A program made the translations under genes and the position numbers. Under the pieces are notes generated by a model. That model saw only the letters and a list, made by a program, of their open reading frames with translations. It searched no databases and was not told the DNA's origin. This document shows, one piece after another, positions 8,954 to 17,236 of a stretch of 64,000 bases of DNA (the stretch's first letter is position 1; every line of letters begins with the position of its first letter). Source of the stretch: Guyparkeria sp. WRN-7 (lineage in GTDB: Bacteria; Pseudomonadota; Gammaproteobacteria; Halothiobacillales; Halothiobacillaceae). The stretch spans positions 1-64,000 of the forward strand of contig NZ_LRFH01000016.1 in the NCBI RefSeq assembly GCF_001641825.1. Reading direction: 5' to 3'.

Positions 8954-10045
8954 ATGTGGCACGAGTATTTCCTGTTTCTGCTCAAGACCGTGACCCTGGT
9001 GGTGGCGGTTGTCTTCGTCGTGGCAGCGGTGGTCTCGGTCGTGGCCCAGGCGCGTAACGCCCAGTCCGGCGAGTCGCCGCTCAAGCCGCTCAAGATTCGT
9101 CGGCTGAACGACGAGATCGAGTCCCGAACTAAGCAGCTTCGCCAGGCGATCGAGAAGCCCGCCGGCGGCCTGAAGGGGGCGTGGGCCAGGCTGCGTGATC
9201 GCCTGCCGGGTCGCGGCGACAAGGACAAGGGAGCCGACGAGGGCGGCGAGCAGGAGGCATCGACGCAGGTTTCGGCCGCGGCTCCGGCGGAAGAGGGCGA
9301 AAAGGGCGGCGAGGCCCCGCGACACTACGTGCTCCACTTTGCAGGGGATATTCGCGCCTCGGCAGTTGATGCCCTGCGCGAGGAAGTCTCGGCCGTGTTG
9401 CAGGTCGCCCGTCCGGGCGTCGACCGGGTGCTGCTGGTGCTCGACAGCCCTGGCGGGGTGGTTCCGGGCTACGGCCTGGCGGCCGCCCAGCTGGCTCGCC
9501 TGCGCGCCGCCGAGGTCGAGCTGGTGGCGATCGTCGATCGGGTCGCCGCCAGCGGCGGTTACATGATGGCGGCGGTGGCCGACCGCATCGTCGCCGCCCC
9601 CTTCGCGATCATCGGCTCGATCGGCGTGGTCGCCCAGCTGCCCAACATCCACCGGCTCCTGAAGCGCAACGACATCGATGTCGAGCTGCACACCGCGGGG
9701 CAGTACAAGCGCACCCTGACCCTGCTGGGCGAGAACACCGAGGCCGGTCGGGAGAAATTCCGCGAGGAGCTCGAGCAGGCGCACCTGCTGTTCAAGCAGT
9801 TCCTGTCACGTTACCGCCCGTCTCTCGATCTCGAGCGCCTGGCGACCGGTGAGCACTGGTACGGCGAGGATGCGCTCGAGCTCGGCCTGATCGACGCCAT
9901 CGGCACCAGCGACGACCTGATTCTCGATGCCGTCGATCGCGGCGATGTCTTCGAGATCAGCCAGCCGATCAAGAAGCGTGGCCTGCTGGCGAAACTGAAC
10001 GCCTCGGCCCAGCAGGCGCTGAGCGAATGGCGCCACCCCCTCTGA
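8954..10045 (+). CDS. sohB: Inner-membrane S49 serine protease SohB
   Basis: 363 residues. An N-terminal transmembrane helix (about 8-32, rich in V/A) is followed by a charged linker (about 60-115) rich in E, K and G, then the S49/SppA protease core. The nucleophile serine is in VAASGGYMMA (Ser200) and the general-base lysine in QYKRTLTLLGENTE (Lys252), the Ser/Lys dyad of signal-peptide-peptidase-like enzymes. SohB is a membrane-anchored protease thought to degrade small peptides or misfolded proteins in the periplasm. Start ATG 8954 has GAGTGA about 8 bp upstream. The gene converges on the glycosyltransferase gene with an 7-bp gap. Confidence 0.92.
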   Translation: MWHEYFLFLLKTVTLVVAVVFVVAAVVSVVAQARNAQSGESPLKPLKIRRLNDEIESRTKQLRQAIEKPAGGLKGAWARLRDRLPGRGDKDKGADEGGEQEASTQVSAAAPAEEGEKGGEAPRHYVLHFAGDIRASAVDALREEVSAVLQVARPGVDRVLLVLDSPGGVVPGYGLAAAQLARLRAAEVELVAIVDRVAASGGYMMAAVADRIVAAPFAIIGSIGVVAQLPNIHRLLKRNDIDVELHTAGQYKRTLTLLGENTEAGREKFREELEQAHLLFKQFLSRYRPSLDLERLATGEHWYGEDALELGLIDAIGTSDDLILDAVDRGDVFEISQPIKKRGLLAKLNASAQQALSEWRHPL

Positions 10046-10052
10046 GGCAGGG

Positions 10053-12296
10053 CTAGTCGTCGGGGCGCTCTCGCCAGTGATACAGCGCCAGGACCTGGCG
10101 GTAGGTGTCGGCCACGTCACGGGCGAAGTGATCGATGGCATGGCGGCGCGCGGTGGTCACGGCCTGCTCGGCCATGGCCGCACGTAGCTCGTCGTCCTCG
10201 ATCAGCCGCTGCGCGGCGGTCGTCCAGCGGTCGATGTCCTCGGCGGTCTTGAAGCCGTTGGTCTCGTTCCTGACCACGTCGTCGATGCCGCTGGATCGCA
10301 CGGCCACCACCGGCAGACCGGCCGCCATCGCCTCGAGGATCACCATGCCCTGGGTCTCGGACTTCGAGGCGAAGACGAACGCATCCCCTAACCGGTAGTA
10401 GCGCGCCATCTCGTCGGGCGGGACGCTGCCGACCAGCGTGATGGTGTCGGCCAGCCCGAGCGCCTCGATGCGCTCCTGCAGGCGTTGGTGCTCCTCGCCC
10501 TCGCCGATGATCAGGCAGCGGAACGCCCGCGCCGAGCGGCGGTTGAGTTCGTCGAGCGCGGCGACCAGGAAGTCGATGTTCTTCTCCTGGCTCAGCCGCG
10601 ACACGCTCACCAGCACCCGTTCGTCCTCGCCGATACCGTGCGCCTCGCGCAGTGCCTCGACCGCCGCCGTGTCGACCGAGCGGAAGCGGTCGAAATCGAT
10701 ACCGGTCGGGTGGACGTAGATCGGTGAGGTCACGCCGATCACCCGCAGATACTCCTCGGCCGACTCGGTCGGCACGATCACGCCGGTGCAACGGTTGGCG
10801 AAGCGCCGGATCGCCGTGTGCGCGATCAGGTTGCGGAACAGCGGGCCGGGCAGCGGCACGAAGTGCGAGTAGTGCTCGAGACGGGTGTGATAGGTGAACA
10901 CCGTCGGCACCTTCAGGCGACGGGCCCGCCACAGCGCGCTCCAGCCCAGCCAGAAGGGGTGATGGATGTGAATGAGGTCCGGGGCGAAATCCTTCAGGCC
11001 GTGGCGGATGCGCGGCGAGAGCGGGTTGGCCAGGCGGAACTCGTCGTGGCGGCCCATGCTGAACAGCGACGGGATCCGGGTTACGTCCATGTCGTGATCG
11101 TCCTGGCCGGCGTAGCTGGGCGCGACGATGCGCACGCGGTGGGTCAGCTGTTCCAGCCCCCGGCGCAGCCGGTCGATCGAGATCGGCACCCCGCCGATGA
11201 ACGGCAGGAAGTTGTTGGTCATCATTGCCACCCGCAAGGGGCGGTCACGCCACGGCGAGGTATCCAGATCGTAGTTCCGGTAGTAGTCGCGCTCGACGAA
11301 GATCGCGCTGTAGAGCTTGATCGCCAGCAGCGTCAGCAGGCCGAGCACCAGCAGGAAGTTGAGGTGGCCGACGTAGAACAGCGAGTGGATGAAGAACCAC
11401 AGGCTTTCCAGCGTCTTGAAGACCTGGTGCTGGCCGATGTCTAGCCGCTCGACGCTGATGGATATCTCGTCGCCCGCGGTGCTCACGTCGACGTAGTGGT
11501 AGAAGCTGGTCTCGTCGTTGAGCACCAGTCCGCCGGCCCCGCCGGTGACCACGTAATCGACGCCGTCGCGGACCTGGTGGTCGAACAGGTGCAGGTTGCT
11601 GGAGAACACCGCATCGACGCCGTGCTCGCGGAACAGCTGGTGCAGGCGGTCGCGGAACTCGATGTCGTCGAGATACTGGTCGTCGAAGTCGAGCGGGCTT
11701 TCCTTGACCGCCCGGAACATCGGGTGGCCGATGAACACGAAGCGATGCGCTGCCGACGGGTCGCGCAACTGCTCCCTGAGCCAGTGAAGCTGGAAGGGAT
11801 AGGTGTCCGGATCGGTGCTGTCGAGGAACAGGAACTGGCTGCCGCCGGCACGAAAACCGAAGAAGTAGGGGCCGAAGTGCTCGTAGTAGTTGAACGAGCC
11901 GAAGGCGCCGCTCTCCTTTTCGCCCACCGTGAGCAGGTAGGGCATCTCCAGGTGGGACAGCGTGCGGTAGAGCGCCCGGTACTTGTCCTCGCCGCCGCCG
12001 CTGACCGCGTTGCCGGCCGAGACGACGAAGTCGAGATCGGCCCGGTTGAGCATCGGGATCATCTTGCGCTCGAACAGGCCCACCGAGTTGTTGATGTTGC
12101 CGACCACGGCGAAGTGCAGGCCGTCGGCGGCGCGTGACTGGATCCGTTCGATCTGCTCGGCGTGTACGGCGTGGTAGGTCTGTTCGAAGAACGGCAGGTA
12201 GATGCGGTAGCCGACCAGCAGCAGGATGGCCGTCAGCGTCAGGTAGAAGGCGACCTTGAGCCGGCGCGGGGTGAGTTTTTGCGACAGCCGGCTCAC
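10053..12296 (-). CDS. Fusion of a degenerate metallophosphoesterase domain and a GT4 glycosyltransferase
   Basis: 747 residues in three parts. A signal-anchor helix (about 13-35) precedes a calcineurin-like phosphoesterase domain (about 60-285), then two hydrophobic helices (about 301-332) and a GT4 glycosyltransferase (about 354-735) with the N-terminal RVAMMTNNFLPFIGGV loop and the C-terminal EAMAAGLPVVAV donor-site motif. The topology implied is a periplasmic phosphoesterase-like domain and a cytoplasmic transferase. The GT resembles diacylglycerol glucosyltransferases. Most phosphoesterase metal ligands are altered: GDxH reads G66-N-I-N, GDxx reads G95-N96, GNHE reads G125-E-K-E and GHxH reads S233-N-L-H, whereas His191 and His236 remain. 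The start is GTG overlapping the stop of the upstream flippase-like gene (GTGA). A glycolipid synthesis role is inference. Confidence 0.88.
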   Translation of the reverse strand: MSRLSQKLTPRRLKVAFYLTLTAILLLVGYRIYLPFFEQTYHAVHAEQIERIQSRAADGLHFAVVGNINNSVGLFERKMIPMLNRADLDFVVSAGNAVSGGGEDKYRALYRTLSHLEMPYLLTVGEKESGAFGSFNYYEHFGPYFFGFRAGGSQFLFLDSTDPDTYPFQLHWLREQLRDPSAAHRFVFIGHPMFRAVKESPLDFDDQYLDDIEFRDRLHQLFREHGVDAVFSSNLHLFDHQVRDGVDYVVTGGAGGLVLNDETSFYHYVDVSTAGDEISISVERLDIGQHQVFKTLESLWFFIHSLFYVGHLNFLLVLGLLTLLAIKLYSAIFVERDYYRNYDLDTSPWRDRPLRVAMMTNNFLPFIGGVPISIDRLRRGLEQLTHRVRIVAPSYAGQDDHDMDVTRIPSLFSMGRHDEFRLANPLSPRIRHGLKDFAPDLIHIHHPFWLGWSALWRARRLKVPTVFTYHTRLEHYSHFVPLPGPLFRNLIAHTAIRRFANRCTGVIVPTESAEEYLRVIGVTSPIYVHPTGIDFDRFRSVDTAAVEALREAHGIGEDERVLVSVSRLSQEKNIDFLVAALDELNRRSARAFRCLIIGEGEEHQRLQERIEALGLADTITLVGSVPPDEMARYYRLGDAFVFASKSETQGMVILEAMAAGLPVVAVRSSGIDDVVRNETNGFKTAEDIDRWTTAAQRLIEDDELRAAMAEQAVTTARRHAIDHFARDVADTYRQVLALYHWRERPDD

Positions 12297-13369
12297 TGGT
12301 CGCCCCGCCGGCTGGCCGCGATCTCGCGCTGGGTGATGAACAGCCCGATCAGCATGCCCAGGTAGATCGTCAGTGCCCGCCAGGCGACCGTGACCAGCAC
12401 CAGGTGCGAGGCGGTCACCATGTCACGGAAGAAGTGGCCGAACACGCCCTCGGCTATGCCCGAGGCCCCCGGCGTGGGCGAGAAGTACATGACGAAGGTG
12501 GTCATCACCATCCGGCCGATGACCACCCAGTAATCGAAACCGTAGCCCAGCGCCCAGAACAGCAGGGCGGGGAACGAGAACAGCGCCAGCAGGAAGAGCG
12601 CCGTGAAGACGAACGAGGCGGCGATGTCGAACCAGCGCCCCTGGAAATAGCGCACGAAGCCGTGGGCGAAGCGCTGCAGTTCCCGGACCAGTCGGTGGCG
12701 CCAGCGGTGGTGCCGGCGGGCGTTGATCAGGTGCATGGTCCGCAGCAGCTTGAGCAGGCCCAGCAGCGGTCGCAACAGCCAGTTTGACCGCAGCACCAGC
12801 ACGGTGAAAAAGCCCAGGTAGAGAAACACCGAGACGATCAGGGTGGCCACCAGGGACTGGCTCTGCGTCGCCTGTTCGGCCCCGGGCAGGGTGAGGACCA
12901 GGACCGGCGTCGCGCCGAAGATGAACAGCACGGCCAGCGCGGTGCGAATGGTGGTGGCTGTCAGGCCGGTGCCCACCGGCACGCCGCGACGGCGCATGAA
13001 CCAGACCTGGGCCACGCCCCCGCCGGTCGCCAGCGGCGTGATGTTGGAGACGAAGATGTTGAGGAACACCAGCCGGGCCATGGCGGTCAGCGGGACCGTC
13101 TGGCCGAGCGCGCGCAAGGTGAACCACAGGCGCAGCCCGTCGGCGGCGAAATAGACCAGCAACAGGCCGAGGCTCGCCAGGATCAGTGACGGGGAGAGCA
13201 GGCGGCTGTCCCAGGTGATGGTATGACCGGCGACCTGCGAGTAGACGGCGTAGATGCCGGCGGCGCTCAGGCCGATGAACAGCATCGCGAACCAGAACAG
13301 GCGATGGCCGCGGAAGGCGGGTTCGTCCTGGAGCTCGAAGCGTTCGGGATGTTGGTGCGGGTCGGTCAT
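12293..13369 (-). CDS. Flippase-like (lysylphosphatidylglycerol synthase TM region family) membrane protein
   Basis: 358 residues with about eight transmembrane helices and the family hallmarks: NIFVSNITPLATGGGVAQVWFM near 110-130 and the C-terminal SPTPGASGIAEGVFG near 295-310. This is the UPF0104/YbhN/MprF-N-like group, thought to move lipid-linked compounds across the inner membrane. It is the first gene of an operon; its stop overlaps the GTG start of the downstream phosphoesterase-glycosyltransferase fusion, which suggests that a glycolipid made by that protein is translocated here. The substrate is unknown. A tRNA terminator lies upstream. Confidence 0.85.
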   Translation of the reverse strand: MTDPHQHPERFELQDEPAFRGHRLFWFAMLFIGLSAAGIYAVYSQVAGHTITWDSRLLSPSLILASLGLLLVYFAADGLRLWFTLRALGQTVPLTAMARLVFLNIFVSNITPLATGGGVAQVWFMRRRGVPVGTGLTATTIRTALAVLFIFGATPVLVLTLPGAEQATQSQSLVATLIVSVFLYLGFFTVLVLRSNWLLRPLLGLLKLLRTMHLINARRHHRWRHRLVRELQRFAHGFVRYFQGRWFDIAASFVFTALFLLALFSFPALLFWALGYGFDYWVVIGRMVMTTFVMYFSPTPGASGIAEGVFGHFFRDMVTASHLVLVTVAWRALTIYLGMLIGLFITQREIAASRRGDQ

Positions 13370-13437
13370 GCGTCTCGAGGGGCTCGCCCGTCACGCCGGC
13401 GCCGGCCACCCGAGGGGGATGCCAGGGCGCCAGACAC

Positions 13438-13461
13438 AGAAAAACCCGCACGAGGCGGGTT
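13438..13461 (-). terminator. Intrinsic terminator of the tRNA-Gly/tRNA-Cys transcript
   Basis: On the minus strand AACCCGC, a CTCGT loop and GCGGGTT are followed by a short T-run. It lies about 15 bp past the CCA end of tRNA-Cys and before the flippase-like gene. Confidence 0.75.
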
Positions 13462-13476
13462 CTCTGCAAACGGTTT

Positions 13477-13550
13477 TGGAGGCTGGACCCGGAGTCGAAC
13501 CGGGGTAAACGGATTTGCAATCCGGTGCATAGCCACTCTGCCATCCAGCC
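13477..13550 (-). tRNA. tRNA-Cys (anticodon GCA)
   Basis: On the minus strand the acceptor GGCTGGA pairs with TCCAGCC, the anticodon loop is TTGCAAA with anticodon GCA, the T-arm has GGTTCGACTCC, the discriminator is U and the CCA end is encoded (complement of 13477-13479). It is six bases downstream of tRNA-Gly and presumably co-transcribed. Confidence 0.95.
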
Positions 13551-13556
13551 GCAATC

Positions 13557-13632
13557 TGGAGCGGGAAACCGGATTCGAACCGGCGACCCCAACCTTGGCA
13601 AGGTTGTGCTCTACCAGCTGAGCTATTCCCGC
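13557..13632 (-). tRNA. tRNA-Gly (anticodon GCC)
   Basis: On the minus strand the acceptor GCGGGAA pairs with TTCCCGC, the D-arm reads TAGCTCAGCTGGTAGAGC, the anticodon loop TTGCCAA gives anticodon GCC, the T-arm has GGTTCGAATCC and CCA is encoded. First gene of a Gly-Cys pair; the Leu gene that often follows this pair in enterics is absent. Confidence 0.95.
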
Positions 13633-13717
13633 TTGAGGGGGCGCAATTTTCATCAGGAAGCGCCCCCTTGTCAAGTCGCTTTTTGCCGGTTGGGGCGATT
13701 CTGGCCCGGCCACGTCG

Positions 13718-14125
13718 TCAATGCCGGCGCAGACGGGCGAGAAGCCAGCGCTGTAACAGGCGGTTGCGTGACTGGCGTGCACGGTTACACTCGGTACGGT
13801 CGGCCTTGAGGCAGGCAGCCGGATGGCGCGGGTCGTGCAGTTCCGCCGAGCGTGCGTCGAGGTAGATGCGCACCCGCAGGGTGACCGGCTGCTGCTGGGA
13901 GTCGAGCGCGGCGTGGTCGGTGAAGGCCAGTTCGAGGGTGAAGCGGCCGCGCTCGGTCACCCGGGCGATCACCTGAAAGCCGAGAGTGAACTCGTCGCCC
14001 GGGGTCAGTCGCCGCAGGTCGCCGAGCAGTCGACGGATCAGGATATAGTTCTGCTCATAGAGATCCATCAACTGATCGAATGGATCGTGTTCGGTGTAAT
14101 GAGGGATGCCGGTGTTGACGTTCAT
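13718..14125 (-). CDS. DUF1249 (YqiB-like) family protein
   Basis: 135 residues from the ATG at 14125. The conserved DUF1249 pattern is visible: LMDLYEQNYILIRRLLGDL near the N-terminus, then VTLRVRIYLDARSAEL (about 80-95) and a C-terminal arginine-rich RNRLLQRWLLARLRR. The E. coli relative is YqiB, of unknown function. An upstream in-frame ATG at 14152 would overlap the divergent transglycosylase start by two bases, so I prefer 14125, although neither start has a strong ribosome binding site. Confidence 0.75.
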   Translation of the reverse strand: MNVNTGIPHYTEHDPFDQLMDLYEQNYILIRRLLGDLRRLTPGDEFTLGFQVIARVTERGRFTLELAFTDHAALDSQQQPVTLRVRIYLDARSAELHDPRHPAACLKADRTECNRARQSRNRLLQRWLLARLRRH

Positions 14126-14150
14126 GCCCGCCAGTTTAGGGAACCTCCGC

Positions 14151-14816
14151 ATGAATCGGAAACGTCACGGACAGACAGTCCGGACGACGGCCGGGGCGTG
14201 GGCGCGATTTCGGGCAGCGGCCGTTGCCCTGTGCCTTTCCCCACTGCTCGCCGTGCCGGCGGCGATGGCCGATGTCTACAAGTACCGTGATGCCCAGGGC
14301 GTGGTCCACCTGACCAACGTGCCGCAGCAGTCGGCCAACGAGCCCTACAAGCTCTGGCGCAAGGGCGAGGCCACCAAGCCCAAGGGATGGCAGGACGGCT
14401 ATCGGGTGCTGCCGAAGCTCGACCGTGACCGGTTTGCCGACGTGGTCAATCGTTTCTCCGTTCGTCACGGGGTCGACCCGTCGCTCGTACGCGCGGTGAT
14501 TCACGCCGAGAGTGCCTTCCGACCCGATGCCGTCTCGCCCAAGGGCGCGGGCGGATTGATGCAATTGATGCCTGGCACCGCCAAGCGCTTCAACGTCGTC
14601 GACCGCTTCAACCCCGAACAGAACATTGCCGGCGGGGTCGCCTACCTGGCGCTGCTGCTGAAGATGTTCCGTGGCGACCGTGAACTGGCGGTGGCGGCGT
14701 ACAACGCCGGGGAGAATGCCGTCAAGCGCTATGGCGGCATCCCGCCGTACCGGGAGACGAAGACCTACGTGCGCCGCGTCATGCAGCTGCAGGCGGCCTA
14801 CGCCGGAGCAGGCTGA
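14151..14816 (+). CDS. Periplasmic lytic transglycosylase (SLT domain, DUF4124 N-terminus)
   Basis: 221 residues from ATG 14151, with AGGGA about 9 bp upstream. A signal peptide ends near AAMA-DVYKY. The mature protein starts with a DUF4124-like module (DVYKYRDAQGVVHLTNVPQ), then a Slt/MltC-type lysozyme-like domain (about 95-215): the catalytic glutamate is in VIHAESAFRPDAVSPKGAGGLMQLMPGTA, and AAYNAGENAVKRYGGIPPYRET closes the fold. It cleaves peptidoglycan glycan strands with 1,6-anhydro-MurNAc formation. The reading frame stays open 45 bp upstream, but that extension precedes the signal peptide and overlaps DUF1249. Followed after 8 bp by a PPOX-fold flavoprotein gene. Confidence 0.88.
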   Translation: MNRKRHGQTVRTTAGAWARFRAAAVALCLSPLLAVPAAMADVYKYRDAQGVVHLTNVPQQSANEPYKLWRKGEATKPKGWQDGYRVLPKLDRDRFADVVNRFSVRHGVDPSLVRAVIHAESAFRPDAVSPKGAGGLMQLMPGTAKRFNVVDRFNPEQNIAGGVAYLALLLKMFRGDRELAVAAYNAGENAVKRYGGIPPYRETKTYVRRVMQLQAAYAGAG

Positions 14817-14824
14817 GCGAGCGC

Positions 14825-15334
14825 ATGGTCTCGCCACAGAGTCGCGAGGATTCCCCCGATCTGGCTGCCGAGGCGGATCGGCTGGTGAGGTTCCTGAACG
14901 AGCAGACGAGCCTGGTGCTCGCCGTCTCGCCGCTCGCGGACGGCGTGCCGGTGATCGGCACCTTGCCGTTCGCCTGCCTTGATGGCGCCTTCTGGGTGCT
15001 GGCGAGCGAGCTGGCGCCGCACACCCGGCCCCTGCTGGCGGGGCGCGAGGCCAGTGTCGCGCTGCTCGCCGACCAGGCGGTGACCCGCAATCCGTTCGCC
15101 CGCGAGCGAGCCCAGTGGACCGCGAGCGTCGAGTCCGTCGGGCGGGACGACGATCGGTTTGCCGGTATCACCACGGCACTGCGCGGGCGCCACGGCAAGA
15201 CCGTCGACCTTCTCTGCGGTCTGGGTGACTTCCACCTGCTGGGTTTCCATCCCGGTGCGGGCAGCTACGTCAACGGCTTTGGCAGCGCCTTCGTGCTTGA
15301 CCGTTTCGCGGTCGTCTCGCCGCGACGCGGCTGA
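14825..15334 (+). CDS. Pyridoxamine 5'-phosphate oxidase-fold protein (HugZ-like)
   Basis: 169 residues. The split-barrel flavin-binding fold is recognisable from EADRLVRFLNEQTSLVLAVS at the start and the C-terminal DLLCGLGDFHLLGFHPGAGSYVNGFGSAF, which matches the HugZ/haem-utilisation branch of the PPOX family. Such proteins bind FMN or haem and some oxidise haem. The length is close to the single-domain form without the C-terminal DUF2470 extension of longer HugZ proteins. It follows the transglycosylase gene by 8 bp and converges on dusA with a 6-bp gap. The substrate is not deducible. Confidence 0.78.
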   Translation: MVSPQSREDSPDLAAEADRLVRFLNEQTSLVLAVSPLADGVPVIGTLPFACLDGAFWVLASELAPHTRPLLAGREASVALLADQAVTRNPFARERAQWTASVESVGRDDDRFAGITTALRGRHGKTVDLLCGLGDFHLLGFHPGAGSYVNGFGSAFVLDRFAVVSPRRG

Positions 15335-15340
15335 TCCCCA

Positions 15341-16351
15341 CTAGCGCCAGCGCAGCAGTTCGATCGCCTCGTCGATGACGGCCGGATCGTCGGCCCGTTT
15401 CGGTGACTGCTCGCTGAGGTGGCGTCGGTAGGCACGTGCTCCCGGCTTGCCCTGGAACAGCGTGAGGATGGGCTTGATCAGGGTGGGCAGGCGGGTGCCG
15501 CGCTCGATCTCGGCGGCAACGTAGTCGCGATAGGCCTGCACAGCCGCGAGCCGGTCGACCCGCCGCTCGTCGCCGAACAGGGCGGCGTCGATCTCGGCGA
15601 GCAGGCCGACATTCTGATAGGCCGCCCGGCCCACCATCACCCCGTCGAGCTCGTCGAGCACCGATCGCATCGCATCGATTCCGGTCAGTCCGCCGTTCAA
15701 TACCACGGTCAGGTCCGGTCGCTCCTGCTTGAGCCGGGTGGCGAACTCCGGTCGAAGTGGCGGCACGTCCCGGTTCTGTTTCGGCGAGAGCCCCTTCAGC
15801 CACGCCTTGCGGCTGTGCACGATGAACACCTCGGCGCCGCCCTTGTCGGCGACGATGTCGACGAATTCGCGGAATTCCTCGTATGTTTCCTGGTGATCGA
15901 TGCCAATCCGGCTTTTGACCGTTACCGGCACGTCGACCGCCGCACGCATGGCGGCGATGCACTCGGCCACCAGGGAGGGCTGGGCCATCAGGCAGGCGCC
16001 AAAGGCACCGTTCTGTACCCGGTCACTGGGGCAGCCGACATTGAGGTTGATCTCGTCGTAACCCCACTCGGCGCCGATGCGTGCCGCCTCGGCCAGCGCC
16101 TCGGGGTCCGAGCCACCCAGTTGCAGGGCGACCGGGTGCTCGCTGGCATCGAAGCGCAGGTGGCGCTCGACGTCGCCGTGCAGCAGGGCGCCGGTGGTCA
16201 CCATCTCGGTGTACAGGCGCGCATGCCGGCTCAGCTGCCGGGCGAGGAAGCGGTAGTGGCGGTCGGTCCAGTCGAGCATCGGCGCCACGCAGAACCGCCA
16301 CGGGTTGGCGGTTGCGGTGACGGGCAGGTTGTCGGCGCGGTCGATGGTCAT
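15341..16351 (-). CDS. dusA: tRNA-dihydrouridine(20/20a) synthase DusA
   Basis: 336 residues, the usual DusA length. An FMN-dependent TIM barrel starts at about residue 20 with FCVAPMLDWTDRHYRFLARQ. The catalytic cysteine is in EINLNVGCPSDRVQNGAFGACLM near 105-125, followed by TVKSRIGID and VVLNGGLTGIDA, which form the phosphate site, and the C-terminal helical RNA-binding part. DusA reduces U20/U20a in the D-loop of tRNAs using NADPH. The opening motif and length favour DusA over DusB or DusC. It converges on the HugZ-like gene. Confidence 0.93.
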   Translation of the reverse strand: MTIDRADNLPVTATANPWRFCVAPMLDWTDRHYRFLARQLSRHARLYTEMVTTGALLHGDVERHLRFDASEHPVALQLGGSDPEALAEAARIGAEWGYDEINLNVGCPSDRVQNGAFGACLMAQPSLVAECIAAMRAAVDVPVTVKSRIGIDHQETYEEFREFVDIVADKGGAEVFIVHSRKAWLKGLSPKQNRDVPPLRPEFATRLKQERPDLTVVLNGGLTGIDAMRSVLDELDGVMVGRAAYQNVGLLAEIDAALFGDERRVDRLAAVQAYRDYVAAEIERGTRLPTLIKPILTLFQGKPGARAYRRHLSEQSPKRADDPAVIDEAIELLRWR

Positions 16352-16406
16352 CGCGAGCGGCTCGGTGGCGAACGGTCGGGCATTGTAACGGCAGGGCAGG
16401 GAGGCG

Positions 16407-17135
16407 TCAGGGCATCAGCCCCTTCACGATCGCGCTGACCCCCGCGATCGCCGCGATACCGAGGATCACCGGGCGCAGGGCGGCGAACGGCACCCGGTGG
16501 ACCAGGTGACCGGAGGCGAGAAAGCCGAGCAGCGTGCCCGGGAAGATCGCGGCGAACAGCCACCATTCCCGCGGACCGATGAAGCCGGAGAAGAACAGTG
16601 CCACGGCGCTGGCGAAACTGGCGAACAGGAAGAAGGCCGACATGTTGGCGCGCACCAGCGGGCCGCGCTCGTTCTGGTAGATCAGGGCGATCGGCGGGCC
16701 GCCCACGGCAGTGATGGTGCCCATGTAACCCGAGGCGCCGCCGGCGATCACGCTGTTGCGATCGTTGAGTCGTGGTTGCAGTCCGACCACGGACAGCAGC
16801 ACGGCGAGCAGGATCAGGATGCCGAAGGCCAGCTCGAATCCTCTCGGCGTGAGCACGGCCAGCGTGGCCACTGCAGCCAGCGTGCCGACGATGTCGCCGC
16901 CAATGGCGTAACGCACCTGGCGGAAGGCGAGGTTGGCGCGGCTGCGCCACAGGATCAGGACGGTCAGCAGCACCGCGTTTAGGATCAGTGGGCCGGGCAG
17001 GAACAGCGGGCTGATCAGGAACAGCAGTGGGGCCGAAAGCGTGCCGATGCCGTAGCCGGCCAGTCCCTGCAACAGGGCGCCGGCGAAGATCGCGAGATTG
17101 GCGAGCACGAGCTGGAGGAGGGTGACGTCGTCCAA
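16407..17135 (-). CDS. TauE/SafE-family sulfite/organosulfonate exporter
   Basis: 242 residues with eight hydrophobic segments and the duplicated TauE/SafE repeat: AGALLQGLAGYGIGTLSAPLLFLI near 17-40 and GYMGTITAVGGPPIALIY near 135-152. Family members are inner-membrane permeases for sulfite, sulfonates or related anions. The length is typical. It sits downstream of a putative motility gene on the same strand, with a terminator between, and 55 bp from dusA. A sulfite efflux role would fit sulfur oxidation but is not proved by the sequence. Confidence 0.85.
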   Translation of the reverse strand: MDDVTLLQLVLANLAIFAGALLQGLAGYGIGTLSAPLLFLISPLFLPGPLILNAVLLTVLILWRSRANLAFRQVRYAIGGDIVGTLAAVATLAVLTPRGFELAFGILILLAVLLSVVGLQPRLNDRNSVIAGGASGYMGTITAVGGPPIALIYQNERGPLVRANMSAFFLFASFASAVALFFSGFIGPREWWLFAAIFPGTLLGFLASGHLVHRVPFAALRPVILGIAAIAGVSAIVKGLMP

Positions 17136-17173
17136 GCGGATTAACCCCAGGGTGGATGGCGCTGACCGGAACG

Positions 17174-17198
17174 AAAAATCCCCGGCCGGGCCGGGGAT
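17174..17198 (-). terminator. Intrinsic terminator
   Basis: Stem ATCCCCGG (17178-17185) and CCGGGGAT (17191-17198) with a five-base loop; on the minus strand it is followed by ATTTTT. It ends the small motility-protein gene upstream and separates it from the TauE/SafE exporter. Confidence 0.8.
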
Positions 17199-17236
17199 CG
17201 GGAGACCGCCGCAGCGGTTAGGCCGGTGGGGCCAGG

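Noticed and set aside
13366-13809. Frames overlapping 13.4-13.8 kb on both strands
   Set aside because: They cross the tRNA-Cys and tRNA-Gly genes; the peptides GIAQLVEHNLAKVGVAGSNP and similar are tRNA mistranslations.
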